From DASPKM01 sp963817075 (GTDB lineage Bacteria > Bacteroidota > Bacteroidia > Chitinophagales > Chitinophagaceae), in assembly GCA_963817075.1 (NCBI GenBank), contig CAWFMT010000003.1, positions 1,054,001 through 1,118,000 on the forward strand: a stretch of 64,000 bases of DNA, read 5' to 3'. Position numbers and translations under genes: made by a program. Of this stretch, positions 52,422 through 61,791 are shown piece after piece (the stretch's first letter is position 1; each line of letters opens with the position of its first letter). Below the pieces are notes generated by a model. The model was not told where the DNA came from. It was given only the letters and a program-made list of their open reading frames with translations, and made no database searches.

Positions 52422-53254
52422 ATTGCCATTTTCTGCAGATAGGAAAAATAATGAAGAGGGTACTCGGCATCATTTTGGTCCGGACGAACTTCTGCCTGGT
52501 CAAATTCCAACCGGAGGAAATATTTTTTTATCTCGCTAAAAAGAGCTGAGTCTTCATCAATATATCCACTGATACTTACAAAACATTTCTCCTGGGAGAG
52601 CGATAATTGTTCGCAACAATACAATAGTTGATAAACTACATCTTCCGGACTTGTGTATGCAAAAGAGCGTAATAAAACAAGTTCCTGCTTTTTAACTATT
52701 GAGACAATCATCTTGTCCGATCCAAAAATTATATACATTTTTTCCTCTTCCTGGGGCTGGAGTTCTTTTATGGTCTGAATCCAGAGAGAGTAGATATGCC
52801 AATACTTACCAGCAGTGAATTTTTGTTGCAATAGGTTATGAATAGAAGCGGGGATTCGGTAGATCGTATGAATATTACTATCACCTACTTTCTCACTTAA
52901 TACAAGTCCTTTCCTAAGATTGCCAAACAATACTTCAACAACTTCCCTGTTGATCTCCTGTTTGTAAACAGAATCAGGGATGAGAGTGCTTTCAGAGAAA
53001 TTATAAACAATTATTTCTTCTGAAAAATCCTTTTGAAGTGTCTCCTGGCCGTAAATTATTTCTCGGATTGCGTCTGTAACATTTCTGCCTTCTCCTGAGG
53101 GATAAACATAATATGCGGCAGCTACCAATTTATTTTCTTCATCCAGAATTGCATAGCTAAAAGAGGTTTCAGTTACTTCAAGAAGGAGAAACAACCGTGA
53201 GAAATCCTCTGTGCTGCGTTCCGGATACGTTGTATGAAATACAGGTCTGATCAT
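52409..53254 (-). CDS. DUF3822 family protein
   Basis: Protein of 281 residues from ATG 53252-53254 (MIRPVFHTTYPERSTEDFSR). The frame stays open to 53506, but that part is the antisense of the MATE gene, so it is rejected. The domain has an actin-like/ASKHA fold feel (LLEVTETSFSYAILDEENKL, MYIIFGSDKMIVSIVKKQEL) and is found in Bacteroidota next to rsmD, as here. Function unknown. Confidence 0.85.
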   Translation of the reverse strand: MIRPVFHTTYPERSTEDFSRLFLLLEVTETSFSYAILDEENKLVAAAYYVYPSGEGRNVTDAIREIIYGQETLQKDFSEEIIVYNFSESTLIPDSVYKQEINREVVEVLFGNLRKGLVLSEKVGDSNIHTIYRIPASIHNLLQQKFTAGKYWHIYSLWIQTIKELQPQEEEKMYIIFGSDKMIVSIVKKQELVLLRSFAYTSPEDVVYQLLYCCEQLSLSQEKCFVSISGYIDEDSALFSEIKKYFLRLEFDQAEVRPDQNDAEYPLHYFSYLQKMAICAL

Positions 53255-53336
53255 CAAGGCCGCAATAATACTATAATTTTCGCAGCCAGTATTTTCGTGA
53301 TTCAACAGCAGATTGTAGCTTCGCAGCCCCTTAACC

Positions 53337-54692
53337 ATGTCACTTCCCTCACAATATGATTTAAGGTTGAATATCACCAACCGGCAGATCCTGAAAATTG
53401 CCCTGCCCATTAGTTTTGCCATTCTGGTTCCCCAGATAAATTTTATCACAAACAATATTTTTCTCGGGACCCTTGGAGTTGTTGAATTGGGTGCAGCAGG
53501 AATCACAGGAGTATATTATTTAATTTTTGCTGCAATTGGCATTGGTCTGAATAATGGAGTGCAGGCCTTGATTTCAAGGAGAGCGGGTGAAAACCGTCCG
53601 GAGGAAATTGGAAAACTTTTTGGACAGGGCTTGCGAATATCACTCTTCATAGCAGTCATTGGTATCCTTCTTACCTATTTTGTGGCACCCGCTATTTACA
53701 GTAATGTATTAGAGGATGAAGGACGTGTTGCTGTGATCGTGGATTTTCTGAAGATCAGGATCTGGGGCCTTCCATTCCTGTATATCTACCAGATGCGTAA
53801 TGCATTGCTTGTGGGGACCAATCAAAGCAAATTCCTCATTGCAGGTACAGTGGCTGAAACGGCTGCAAATGTCTTTTTTGATTATGGCTTGATTTACGGA
53901 AAATTTGGACTGCCTGAAATGGGATTTAATGGAGCGGCTGTTGCTTCAATCCTTGCTGAAGCTATCGGGATGCTTGTAGTTTTTGCAGTGATTCATTACA
54001 AAGGAATTAGCAAGACTTTTTCTCTCTACAGAGGTTTCAGGTCAGATCCTGCAAATAGCAGGTTGATACTTGTGCAGTCTTCCCCATTGATCTTTCAGCA
54101 TGCTATTAGTATCATTAGCTGGGAATTCTTTTATATTCTGATAGAACATCACGGAGCGAGAGACCTGGCAGTCTCAAATACCATGAGAAATATCTTTGGT
54201 TTTTTCGGGGTGTTTACCTGGGCGTTCGCAGCTACCACAAATACGATGGTAAGTAATATTCTTGGTCAGGGGCAGCCCGATAAAGTTATCTATTGCATAA
54301 AAAAAATTGTAAGACTTAGCACATCAATTTCTTTAGTTGTATGCCTGATCCTGAATATTTTTCCAACCGCATTTTTATCTATTTATGGTCAGGACGAGGC
54401 ATTTATCCAGGCGGGTATTCCAATTGTGAGGATTGTTTCTACAGCGTTGATCATGATGTCTTTTTCAACAATATTATTAAATGCAGTAACAGGAACTGGC
54501 AGCAGTAAGGTGACACTGCTGATTGAATTTATCACCATCATTTTATACTCTGGTTATGTGTACCTGGTTCTTGAAGTATTTAATCTACCGATAAGTATTG
54601 GATGGATGTCTGAATGGTTATACTGGGGCTCGATATTTAGTCTTTCCTTCTGGTATATTTGGAGCGGAAAATGGAAGGGAAGGAAAATTTAG
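53337..54692 (+). CDS. MATE family efflux transporter
   Basis: Protein of 451 residues with 12 membrane helices in two MatE halves. First helix region ILKIALPISFAILVPQINFI, then LGTLGVVELGAAGITGVYY; the second half starts at about residue 240 (LVQSSPLIFQHAISIISWEF). MATE proteins export drugs or organic cations using Na+ or H+. Starts 82 bp from the divergent DUF3822 gene. Substrate unknown. Confidence 0.94.
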   Translation: MSLPSQYDLRLNITNRQILKIALPISFAILVPQINFITNNIFLGTLGVVELGAAGITGVYYLIFAAIGIGLNNGVQALISRRAGENRPEEIGKLFGQGLRISLFIAVIGILLTYFVAPAIYSNVLEDEGRVAVIVDFLKIRIWGLPFLYIYQMRNALLVGTNQSKFLIAGTVAETAANVFFDYGLIYGKFGLPEMGFNGAAVASILAEAIGMLVVFAVIHYKGISKTFSLYRGFRSDPANSRLILVQSSPLIFQHAISIISWEFFYILIEHHGARDLAVSNTMRNIFGFFGVFTWAFAATTNTMVSNILGQGQPDKVIYCIKKIVRLSTSISLVVCLILNIFPTAFLSIYGQDEAFIQAGIPIVRIVSTALIMMSFSTILLNAVTGTGSSKVTLLIEFITIILYSGYVYLVLEVFNLPISIGWMSEWLYWGSIFSLSFWYIWSGKWKGRKI

Positions 54693-54770
54693 GACCTTAA
54701 ACTTAAAATCTTCGACATTTTGGAAATTGGTTTCTTCGCTTCGCTCGGGATTGGGAAATTGTGGGAATGG

Positions 54771-54841
54771 AGTTAGTAATTAGGGATTAGGAATTGGGGG
54801 GATAGTTGATTGGTTGATTGGTTGATTAGTTAAATAGTTAT
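54771..54841. repeat. GATTAGGAATTGG and GTTGATTGGTTGATT word repeat
   Basis: AATTAGGGATTAGGAATTGG followed by GTTGATTGGTTGATTGGTTG: near-tandem 8-bp words. Similar to 29887-29968. With the CCCGAAACTCGAAAC words at 54880-54910 it fills the gap between the convergent MATE and TPR genes. Confidence 0.5.
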
Positions 54842-54916
54842 TTCAACTGTCATCTCTGCCAATTCGTAATGAGAATCTAACTCGAAACGCCAAACCCGAA
54901 ACTCGAAACAAATTTC

Positions 54917-55684
54917 TCATTTCATGTCTTTCAAAAGTTCACGGCCTTCTTTCTTGATCCTTGTATCATCCTCAATTCTATTGGGAATAGTTTCAAGTTT
55001 CTTCAGCATGTCCTTAGCTTTTGTTTCCTGCTTATTCCGGCGATAAGCCTTGGCGAGTTCCAGATAGTTGATCGCGAAACTTGGCTCCAGATTCCTGCTT
55101 TTTTCATAATAGGTAATTGCTGCCTGAAGAGAGGCCTTGGGCAAACCTCCAAAGAGAATCTTGGCAGCTCCTCTTTCAATTGCACTTAGATTACTGACTT
55201 CGTAATTCCATTTTCCTAGCACATGATATGCTTTGAAACTATTGGGGTCATATCGAAGCGTTAGTTCAGCATACCTCTTAATCTCATTTACATACTGAAT
55301 TTTTTCTCTGCCGGAGGCGATCATTGCCATTCGGCCCATTGCCACTGACATTACAAAATTTGCTTCGGGAGATTGCGGGCTTACACGGAGGGCGATATCA
55401 GCGTATGTTTTTGCAGCTCTAAAAAAATCCTTTTTTTTCTGGGGATCGGTTTGCCGATGCCCGATCCTGCTGCAAAGGTCACTTGCTCTGCACAGGGCAT
55501 GCAGGTTTGCAGGTTGTAACCTGAGAAGATCCACATATTTCTGAAGAGCCTCCTGTTCCTTAAAGGCTAATTCAAGCTTTTCAGCTTCTCTGGTCAGGGA
55601 TTGGACATCCTGTGCCAGAGAACTGAGAGGGAGGATCAGAAATAACCAGATCCAGATTCTTTTTGTGAAGAGGTTAGTCATCAA
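54917..55684 (-). CDS. Secreted TPR-containing protein
   Basis: Protein of 255 residues with a signal peptide (MMTNLFTKRIWIWLFLILPL) and a helical repeat body: KYVDLLRLQPANLHALCRAS, YADIALRVSPQSPEANFVMS, YAELTLRYDPNSFKAYHVLG, YYEKSRNLEPSFAINYLELA. The layout resembles the regulator-of-microtubule-dynamics-type TPR proteins, which in bacteria are of unknown role. Its start overlaps folB's end by 11 bp, so they are cotranscribed. Confidence 0.85.
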   Translation of the reverse strand: MMTNLFTKRIWIWLFLILPLSSLAQDVQSLTREAEKLELAFKEQEALQKYVDLLRLQPANLHALCRASDLCSRIGHRQTDPQKKKDFFRAAKTYADIALRVSPQSPEANFVMSVAMGRMAMIASGREKIQYVNEIKRYAELTLRYDPNSFKAYHVLGKWNYEVSNLSAIERGAAKILFGGLPKASLQAAITYYEKSRNLEPSFAINYLELAKAYRRNKQETKAKDMLKKLETIPNRIEDDTRIKKEGRELLKDMK

Positions 55685-56033
55685 ATTTCTTCTTCAGCGT
55701 TATGCCAACTCTGCCTTCAAAATTTTCTATCGGTGCATCTAGTTTATAAATACTTAGTGTTATCTGACTCACTGATGAATATTCGTGCTTGATCTTTCTA
55801 ACAATTCCATCTGCCACAGTTTCCAGCAGTGCTGCTGCAGCCTGCATTTTCTTTTTTATGATTGCTATCAGCTCCACATAACTGATAGTGTCATCCAATC
55901 CATCAAACCGCGAACGCCTTTCCTCAAACGTAACGTCCAGATCAATAAGGTAGTTGCTGCCTGTTATTTGTTCCTCCTTATACACACCATGGAAAGCATG
56001 CATCTTCATCTGTCTAATGTGAATTGTTACCAT
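55674..56033 (-). CDS. folB: Dihydroneopterin aldolase
   Basis: Folate biosynthesis enzyme of 119 residues. RQMKMHAFHGVYKEEQITGS with the conserved His-Gly-x-x-x-x-Glu, LDVTFEERRSRFDGLDDTIS, YVELIAIIKKKMQ with the catalytic Tyr-region, and LETVADGIVRKIK. Normal length. First gene of a two-gene unit with the TPR protein. Confidence 0.94.
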   Translation of the reverse strand: MVTIHIRQMKMHAFHGVYKEEQITGSNYLIDLDVTFEERRSRFDGLDDTISYVELIAIIKKKMQAAAALLETVADGIVRKIKHEYSSVSQITLSIYKLDAPIENFEGRVGITLKKKFDD

Positions 56034-56201
56034 AACCTTGATCCTTACAAATTAAAAATTTAATAGAATCTCCTCCGTTAAATTTTATTGTGGTGAGATT
56101 AGAAATTCACAAGGAATGGCTCTTACTCATTTAGAAATCAGACCGGAACGACAAAAAAAGGAGAGCAGATATTCTGATGTGAAATTTGCAAAATGAGAGG
56201 A

Positions 56202-57149
56202 TCAGGCCAATTCATGCGCGCTCAAATATCGTTCAGCATCAAGTGCGGCCATACATCCGCTTCCAGCTGCAGTAACTGCTTGTCGGTATATCTTGTCCTG
56301 GACGTCTCCTGCAGCAAATACACCTTCAACATTTGTTCTTGAAGTGCCAGGAACAGTTTTCACATAACCTGCTTCGTCCATCTCCAGCCATCCTTTAAAG
56401 ATCTCAGAATTTGGCTGATGGCCAATTGCCACGAAGAATCCACTGATAGGAATTGTAGTCTTCTGATTGTCCTGCACATTTTTTATTCGCACCGCTTCAA
56501 CTTTGTTTTCACCAAGTATCTCATCAGTTTCGGTGTTCCAGTAGATCTTGATATTTGAAGTTTTTTTCACTCGTTCCTGCATCACCTTGCTTGCGCGCAT
56601 TTCACTTTTTCTAATGAACATATGAACCGTTGAACAAAGCTTGCTTAGATATAGTGCTTCCTCTGCTGCAGTATCTCCAGCCCCTACAATAGCGCATTCC
56701 TTTCCTCTAAAGAAAAAGCCATCACAAACTGCGCAGGCGCTCACACCATAGCCATTCAGCCTTTGTTCGCTTTCTAGTCCAAGCCATTTTGCGGAAGCGC
56801 CCGTTGCAATTATCACTGCATCGGCGATAATTAATTTCTCATCGTCGATCCAAACCTTGAATGGTTGTTCAGAGAAGTCAACCTTTGTTGCTAAACCAAA
56901 CCTCACATCAGCACCCATGCGAGTAGCCTGCTTTTCAAAATCGATCATCATTTCCGGTCCCTGGATGCCGTTAGCATAGCCAGGGTAGTTTTCCACTTCT
57001 GTTGTTATGGTTAGTTGACCGCCAGGTTGAATGCCCTGATATAAAACTGGCTTGAGATTAGCCCGGGCAGCATAAATAGCGGCAGTATAACCTGCGGGAC
57101 CAGAACCTATGATAAGGCAATGAATTTTTTCTGTTGACACTTCACTCAT
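56202..57149 (-). CDS. trxB: Thioredoxin-disulfide reductase
   Basis: FAD/NADPH enzyme of 315 residues. FAD motif IIGSGPAGYTAAIYAARANL, GGQLTITTEVENYPGY, redox-active CAVCDG, NADPH site GAGDTAAEEALYLS and the second FAD motif EGVFAAGDVQDKIYRQA. All key residues are present. Transcribed alone; a candidate -7 element lies at 57184-57191. Confidence 0.97.
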   Translation of the reverse strand: MSEVSTEKIHCLIIGSGPAGYTAAIYAARANLKPVLYQGIQPGGQLTITTEVENYPGYANGIQGPEMMIDFEKQATRMGADVRFGLATKVDFSEQPFKVWIDDEKLIIADAVIIATGASAKWLGLESEQRLNGYGVSACAVCDGFFFRGKECAIVGAGDTAAEEALYLSKLCSTVHMFIRKSEMRASKVMQERVKKTSNIKIYWNTETDEILGENKVEAVRIKNVQDNQKTTIPISGFFVAIGHQPNSEIFKGWLEMDEAGYVKTVPGTSRTNVEGVFAAGDVQDKIYRQAVTAAGSGCMAALDAERYLSAHELA

Positions 57150-57183
57150 CTATCGATCAGGGTTTAAAATATTTCAGAATCTT

Positions 57184-57191
57184 CAAAAATA
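57184..57191 (-). promoter_or_regulatory. Candidate -7 promoter element of trxB
   Basis: Minus-strand TATTTTTG matches TAnnTTTG about 35 nt before the trxB start. No clear TTTG at the -33 distance, so only moderate support. Confidence 0.4.
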
Positions 57192-57250
57192 CGGTGAAAG
57201 GGAACATGAATCAGATATAGCGAAACTGTCTGAATTAACTGTGCAAAAAC

Positions 57251-58132
57251 TCAATTTGGAATAGTGATGGTTTTGAATTGTACCGCATAGCCTCCAAAAT
57301 ACCCTAAGGCTCCTTTAACATTTCCTAAAACCTTTGTTGGTGATGAGAAAGGATTGCCAATGCTCTGATAACTGAATTCTACGGTTCGCCAAAAGTCATA
57401 AGTCGCTTTGTCGATATTGGTAAACTTTACAGTTATACTATCTCCTCTTTTAAAAAATGAATAGTTTTCAAGGTCTATCTTTTCATTCCTGTTAACTCCT
57501 TTCTCTACCTCAATAACATATGTTGTTCCATCAATGACCTGGTCATCAAATACAGATGCGATCCCTGGAAAGAACATGCTATCCTTCACCTTGGTATAGT
57601 AACGGATATAATTTCCGAATCCTGGAGGATCAGTTACACGGCTCATCAGAACTACTTTAGTTGAATCCGGATTATTAGGCGCTTTCTTCCACCATAGTGA
57701 ATCGATGGTTTTTGTAAGAGCAGGAATAGTAGTAGTTGCAGAATATGCAGTGCCTCCCGTAGAAACAGTTAATTGGTAACTCGTATTTAACTCACCCAGA
57801 AATGCTGTGGCAAGGTTGGATGAATCCAATGAATAGTAATACAAGTCAAATCCATTTACATTGGGGATAGTATATTCTTTTAGTCGATGTGTTTTCAGTC
57901 CGTTTGATAAATTGATCTCTGCTCCATGAACAAATGAAGCTGCAAGGATTTCCGGTGTGATCTTGCTGAAATAATCCACGCTTTTTGATAAGATCACAAT
58001 TGGAGGCTGACCATTCTCGATAGATGCATCCACAACAATAGAAGGAGTTCCTGGATTTGGCTTAAAGCTGATTGCCTTTTCACAGGATAAACCAATAACG
58101 GATATTGAAAAGAAGAGGAAGATCTTTTTCAT
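57251..58132 (-). CDS. DUF4249 lipoprotein
   Basis: Protein of 293 residues with a lipoprotein signal MKKIFLFFSISVIGLSCEKA (Cys17). The body is beta-rich, with PSIVVDASIENGQPPIVILS, YQLTVSTGGTAYSATTTIPA and the family's closing VEFSYQSIGNPFSSPTKVLG. DUF4249 is found in Bacteroidota, commonly beside TonB-dependent receptors; none is next to it here. Function unknown; envelope location expected. Confidence 0.88.
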   Translation of the reverse strand: MKKIFLFFSISVIGLSCEKAISFKPNPGTPSIVVDASIENGQPPIVILSKSVDYFSKITPEILAASFVHGAEINLSNGLKTHRLKEYTIPNVNGFDLYYYSLDSSNLATAFLGELNTSYQLTVSTGGTAYSATTTIPALTKTIDSLWWKKAPNNPDSTKVVLMSRVTDPPGFGNYIRYYTKVKDSMFFPGIASVFDDQVIDGTTYVIEVEKGVNRNEKIDLENYSFFKRGDSITVKFTNIDKATYDFWRTVEFSYQSIGNPFSSPTKVLGNVKGALGYFGGYAVQFKTITIPN

Positions 58133-58193
58133 TCGTTGGCAAAGTTAATGAGGGGCAAATGAAATCAATGCCTCAGGCAGGGGATGAAAAGGC

Positions 58194-58218
58194 AAAACCC
58201 CGACCAGAGGCCGGGGCT
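58194..58218 (-). terminator. Rho-independent terminator of the sigma factor gene
   Basis: Minus strand GCCCCGGCC, loop TCT, GGTCGGGG followed by TTTT: an eight-base-pair GC-rich stem with a short T run, 23 bp after the stop codon. Confidence 0.8.
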
Positions 58219-58240
58219 TCGAGATGGTAACGCTATGTTA

Positions 58241-59098
58241 CTAACCCAGGTATGCTTTTAATGCATTGCTGTAACGTGCCTTCTGCAAACGCTTGATGGC
58301 TCTTTCCTTGATTTGGCGAATACGTTCTTTGGTAAGATCGTATTTCTGACCAATCTGCTCAATGGTAACCCCATTTTCACCGTCAAGTCCAAAATAGGCA
58401 TTTACGATCTCTGCTTCACGTGGGCTCAATGATTTGAGCACCCTGCGGATTTCGTTACGCAATGAATCCTTCATCACATCATCATCAGTATCATCACTAC
58501 CTTCCAGGAGATCACCCATTGCTACATCTTCCGCCTCATGCACGGGTGCATCAAGAGAAGTGTGACGGGTATTGCTCTGGAAAATATTATTGATTTCTGT
58601 TTCGCTCATTTCCAGCAATTCAGCTAATTCTTCAGTACTTGGCTCCCGTTCGTGCTCCTGCTCGAAGGCCATGTATGCTTTATTCGCTTTATTGTAGGTG
58701 CCAATTTTGTTTTGAGGCAGGCGGACTAATCTGCCCTGCTCTGCCAACGCTTGCAGGATGGATTGGCGAATCCACCAAACAGCGTAAGAGATGAATTTGA
58801 AACCCTTGGTTTCGTCGAAGCGTTGTGCCGCTTTAATCAAACCCAAATTCCCTTCATTGATCAAATCGCTCAAAGAAAGACCCTGGTGCTGGTATTGTTT
58901 TGCAACAGATACCACAAAGCGCAAATTCGCCTGCACCAGTTTATCCAATGCTCGCTGATCACCCATCTTAATCCGCTGGGCCAAAACCGTTTCTTCTTCC
59001 GGTGTGATCATTGAAATTTTGGAAATTTCCTGGAGATACTTCTCAACTGCCTGAGAATCCCTGTTCGTTATCTGAGTTGCTATCTTAAGTTGCCGCAT
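58241..59098 (-). CDS. rpoD: Primary RNA polymerase sigma-70 factor
   Basis: Protein of 285 residues, the short form typical of Bacteroidota. Region 1.2 (DSQAVEKYLQEISKISMITP), region 2 (LVQANLRFVVSVAKQYQHQG, GNLGLIKAAQRFDETKGFKF, YAVWWIRQSILQAL), region 3 and region 4 (LKSLSPREAEIVNAYFGLDG, helix-turn-helix ERIRQIKERAIKRLQ). It recognises the TTTG/TAnnTTTG promoters also seen in this window. The 5' leader carries two small dyads. Confidence 0.96.
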   Translation of the reverse strand: MRQLKIATQITNRDSQAVEKYLQEISKISMITPEEETVLAQRIKMGDQRALDKLVQANLRFVVSVAKQYQHQGLSLSDLINEGNLGLIKAAQRFDETKGFKFISYAVWWIRQSILQALAEQGRLVRLPQNKIGTYNKANKAYMAFEQEHEREPSTEELAELLEMSETEINNIFQSNTRHTSLDAPVHEAEDVAMGDLLEGSDDTDDDVMKDSLRNEIRRVLKSLSPREAEIVNAYFGLDGENGVTIEQIGQKYDLTKERIRQIKERAIKRLQKARYSNALKAYLG

Positions 59099-59105
59099 AC
59101 AAATG

Positions 59106-59140
59106 AATTGATCTATAGGTCAATTGTCCTACCGAGGTAG
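59106..59140. promoter_or_regulatory. Two adjacent dyads in the sigma factor leader
   Basis: AATTGATCTATAGGTCAATT (59106-59125; palindromic except one pair) and CTACC, GA, GGTAG (59129-59140) lie within 45 bp of the sigma factor start. They could fold as RNA hairpins or bind a protein. The rest of the gap 59099-59339 shows nothing I recognise. Confidence 0.35.
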
Positions 59141-59339
59141 ATACTTAATAAGAGACATTAAATGCTTGGGGTACGTTGCAAAAAAGATGTTATAATCTTA
59201 CTGATGCCTGATCTGAACAAAAATACAACGCACTCCTCAAACTTCATAGCCCTTGGGAATAAAATGTCAATTACTATAGATTGAAAGACAGATATATTCC
59301 ATGACAGGCATAGCTCAAAAACCTTACCAGTAAAGGGTT

Positions 59340-60560
59340 TCAGTGAAAGATAATTGATGAATTATTTTTTTTGATTTCAAGCTCTTTTTTTTCTGATGAT
59401 TCAACTCGGCCGATTATTCTGGCATCAATCCCGTAACTCTGGGAGATATTTATGATATCATTAGCAGAATTTTCCCTCGTAAATATCTCCATCCGGTGAC
59501 CCATATTGAATACCTGGTACATTTCCCGGTCGTCGGATCCGGATGACTCCTTTATGAGCTCAAACACAGGCGGAACGGGGAATAGAGCATCTTTTACGAT
59601 TCTGAAATTACCCGGCAAATACTTCAAACACTTGGTTTGGCCACCCCCACTGCAGTGGATTATTCCATGAATATTATCGAAATACTGGGTGAGAAGTTGT
59701 TTTATTACCGGGGCATAGGTGCGAGTTGGTGAAAGCAACAATTTCCCAACTTCTATTTTATCTGGCAGGAGATTCCTTGAAATTGAACCAACACCCTGGT
59801 TCACTATTTTGGAATTTAGTTCAATTTGGTCTGTAAGTCTATGATTTCCAATGTATGTAACCTCCCTTGGCAAGGTAGGTTCAAAGGTTTCAGGGTAATT
59901 ATCAGCATACCATTTGCTCAAAACATCATGTCTGGCGCTAGTAAGACCATTGCTTCCGATCCCACTATTATACTCATTCTCATATTCTGCCTGTCCTGAA
60001 CTGGCAAGACCTATGATGACATCTCCTACCTGAATCTTTTCATTTGAGATTAGCTTGCTGATGGGCCATCTGGCTCCCATTGTACCATTTACCGCGATTG
60101 TTCTTACCACATCTCCCACATCAGCTGTCTCCCCTCCCAGGAAATGAATACTGAGACCGAATTCCGCTAATTGATGAAAGATTTCATCCGTTGCATTAAT
60201 AATAACTTCCAACACTTCTCCAGGAATTAGCTTTTTATTTCTGTCGATAGTGGATGAGAACAAGAGATTGTCATAAATCCCCACGCATAACAGGTCATCC
60301 AGGTTCATAACTACTGCATCCTGGGCAATTCCTTTCCACACTGATATATCTCCGGTTTCTTTCCAGTACAGATATGCCAAAATGCTCTTTGTGCCAGCTC
60401 CATCAGCATGCATCAGATTAACCCAATTGGCGTCTTTTCCAAGATGATCAGGATAAATCTTGCAAAAAGCATGGGGATATAAACCTTGATCCAGCTTTGC
60501 AATTGCTTTATGTACATCTTCTTTTTGAGCTGAAACGCCTCTCTGACTATATAACGACAT
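59340..60560 (-). CDS. purM: Phosphoribosylformylglycinamidine cyclo-ligase (AIR synthase)
   Basis: Purine synthesis enzyme, about 406 residues from ATG 60558-60560 (MSLYSQRGVSAQKEDVHKAI). The in-frame ATG at 60611 adds residues overlapping the shared promoter region, so it is rejected. PurM motifs: HADGAGTKSILAYLYW, AQDAVVMNLDDLLCVGIYDN, HFLGGETADVGDVVRTIAVN, LASSGQAEYENEYNSGIGSN, GIIHCSGGGQTKCLKYLPGN. Longer than E. coli PurM, as usual in Bacteroidota. Divergent from ribF. Confidence 0.93.
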   Translation of the reverse strand: MSLYSQRGVSAQKEDVHKAIAKLDQGLYPHAFCKIYPDHLGKDANWVNLMHADGAGTKSILAYLYWKETGDISVWKGIAQDAVVMNLDDLLCVGIYDNLLFSSTIDRNKKLIPGEVLEVIINATDEIFHQLAEFGLSIHFLGGETADVGDVVRTIAVNGTMGARWPISKLISNEKIQVGDVIIGLASSGQAEYENEYNSGIGSNGLTSARHDVLSKWYADNYPETFEPTLPREVTYIGNHRLTDQIELNSKIVNQGVGSISRNLLPDKIEVGKLLLSPTRTYAPVIKQLLTQYFDNIHGIIHCSGGGQTKCLKYLPGNFRIVKDALFPVPPVFELIKESSGSDDREMYQVFNMGHRMEIFTRENSANDIINISQSYGIDARIIGRVESSEKKELEIKKNNSSIIFH

Positions 60561-60583
60561 CGAATAATGAAATTGAGTTGCGG

Positions 60584-60611
60584 CAAAACTAACTAAGAGT
60601 TCATGTTCCAA
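60584..60611 (-). promoter_or_regulatory. Candidate purM promoter
   Basis: Minus strand TTG (60609-60611), 17 nt, then TAGTTTTG (60584-60591), about 24 nt before the purM start. It fits TAnnTTTG with a partial -33 element at the short end of the usual spacing. Confidence 0.4.
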
Positions 60612-60645
60612 CCCCTTTGTCTATTTCTTTATTTTCGCAGCAATT

Positions 60646-61578
60646 ATGCAGGTACACGGGGATCTGAAACAACTGCCGACTTTTAAGAATGCGGCAGTGA
60701 CCATTGGTACATTTGATGGGGTGCATGCCGGGCACCAGAAGATCATTGAGCAATTAAAGCAGGAAACTGCACTAATTCACGGGGAGTCCGTGATCATAAC
60801 ATTCGATCCCCATCCAAGGAAGGTTCTTGCCCCGTTCAAGCCTTTAAAGCTCATTACAACACTCGAAGAGAAGATTGAATTACTGGACAAACAAGGAATT
60901 GACCACCTCATCGTAGTGCCATTTACATTGGAATTTGCCCAGATCTCTGCTGATTCCTATATCAGGGATTTCCTGGTTGGAAAATTCAATCCTCATACCG
61001 TAATTATTGGATATGATCATCACTTCGGACATGACAGAAAGGGAGATTATCACATGATGGAGGATGCTGCCCGAGAATTTCAATTTGAATTGAAAGAAAT
61101 ACCTGAACATCTTGTTGATTCCATAATAGTGAGTTCTACTCAAATTCGGGAGGCGGTTGCACATGGAAGAATAGATACAGCAAATCATCTTCTGGGATAT
61201 GATTTTTTCTTTTCGGGACGAGTGATAGAAGGAAATAAACTAGGCAGAACATTGGGGTATCCCACAGCCAACCTCAAAATAGAAAATAAAGAGAAACTCA
61301 TACCTGGAAATGGCGTCTATGCAGTGGAGGCAGAATTAAATGGAAGACGATTGAAGGGAATGATGAACGTTGGCATCCGTCCAACACTTACTGACGGATT
61401 GTTCATGATAGAAGTAAATCTGTTTGATTTCAATGAAGAGATCTATGGTGAAGTTTTGAGGGTTTACGTAAAGAAGTTTCTCAGGGAAGAGATCAGATTT
61501 GATGGAATGGATGAGTTGAAGTCGCAAATAACCAGAGACAAGCATGAGGTTCTGGAGTTTTTTGGAGATCAATCCTAG
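60646..61578 (+). CDS. ribF: Bifunctional riboflavin kinase/FAD synthetase
   Basis: Protein of 310 residues making FMN and FAD. The N-terminal nucleotidyltransferase domain has VTIGTFDGVHAGHQKIIEQL, ITFDPHPRKVL and the later SSTQIREAVAHGRI. The C-terminal riboflavin kinase domain has GRTLGYPTANLKIE, GVYAVEAELNG, NVGIRPT and EVNLFDFNEEIYGEVLRVYV. No FMN riboswitch is seen upstream. Divergent from purM with an 85-bp shared gap. Confidence 0.96.
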   Translation: MQVHGDLKQLPTFKNAAVTIGTFDGVHAGHQKIIEQLKQETALIHGESVIITFDPHPRKVLAPFKPLKLITTLEEKIELLDKQGIDHLIVVPFTLEFAQISADSYIRDFLVGKFNPHTVIIGYDHHFGHDRKGDYHMMEDAAREFQFELKEIPEHLVDSIIVSSTQIREAVAHGRIDTANHLLGYDFFFSGRVIEGNKLGRTLGYPTANLKIENKEKLIPGNGVYAVEAELNGRRLKGMMNVGIRPTLTDGLFMIEVNLFDFNEEIYGEVLRVYVKKFLREEIRFDGMDELKSQITRDKHEVLEFFGDQS

Positions 61579-61791
61579 TTGCCAAATTCTAAGAACCAAA
61601 AAACAAATTCCAAATAAATTTAAAGTACCAAAATCCAATTTCCAAGAATCAAAGAACTTTCAATAAAAAATCAATAAACCAACGGTTACTTTCACTTAAT
61701 CAGCAATATATAACAACACTATAATCTTTTTTAGATTGAATATTTCTCTTCATTCTTTGGATCTTGTTTTTTTGATATTGGTTTTTGGCTC

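Noticed and set aside
51972..52442. 156-residue plus-strand reading frame opposite rsmD
   Set aside because: Antisense to a clear methyltransferase; no protein-like features.
53255..53506. Longer N-terminus for the DUF3822 protein
   Set aside because: The extension overlaps the 5' end of the divergent MATE gene and is not similar to the family; the ATG at 53254 fits.
59157..59339. Possible tRNA or small RNA upstream of the sigma factor gene
   Set aside because: No cloverleaf, no T-loop GTTCGA-type sequence and no clear terminator.
60561..60645. FMN riboswitch in front of ribF
   Set aside because: The gap is 85 bp and lacks the conserved RFN-element segments.
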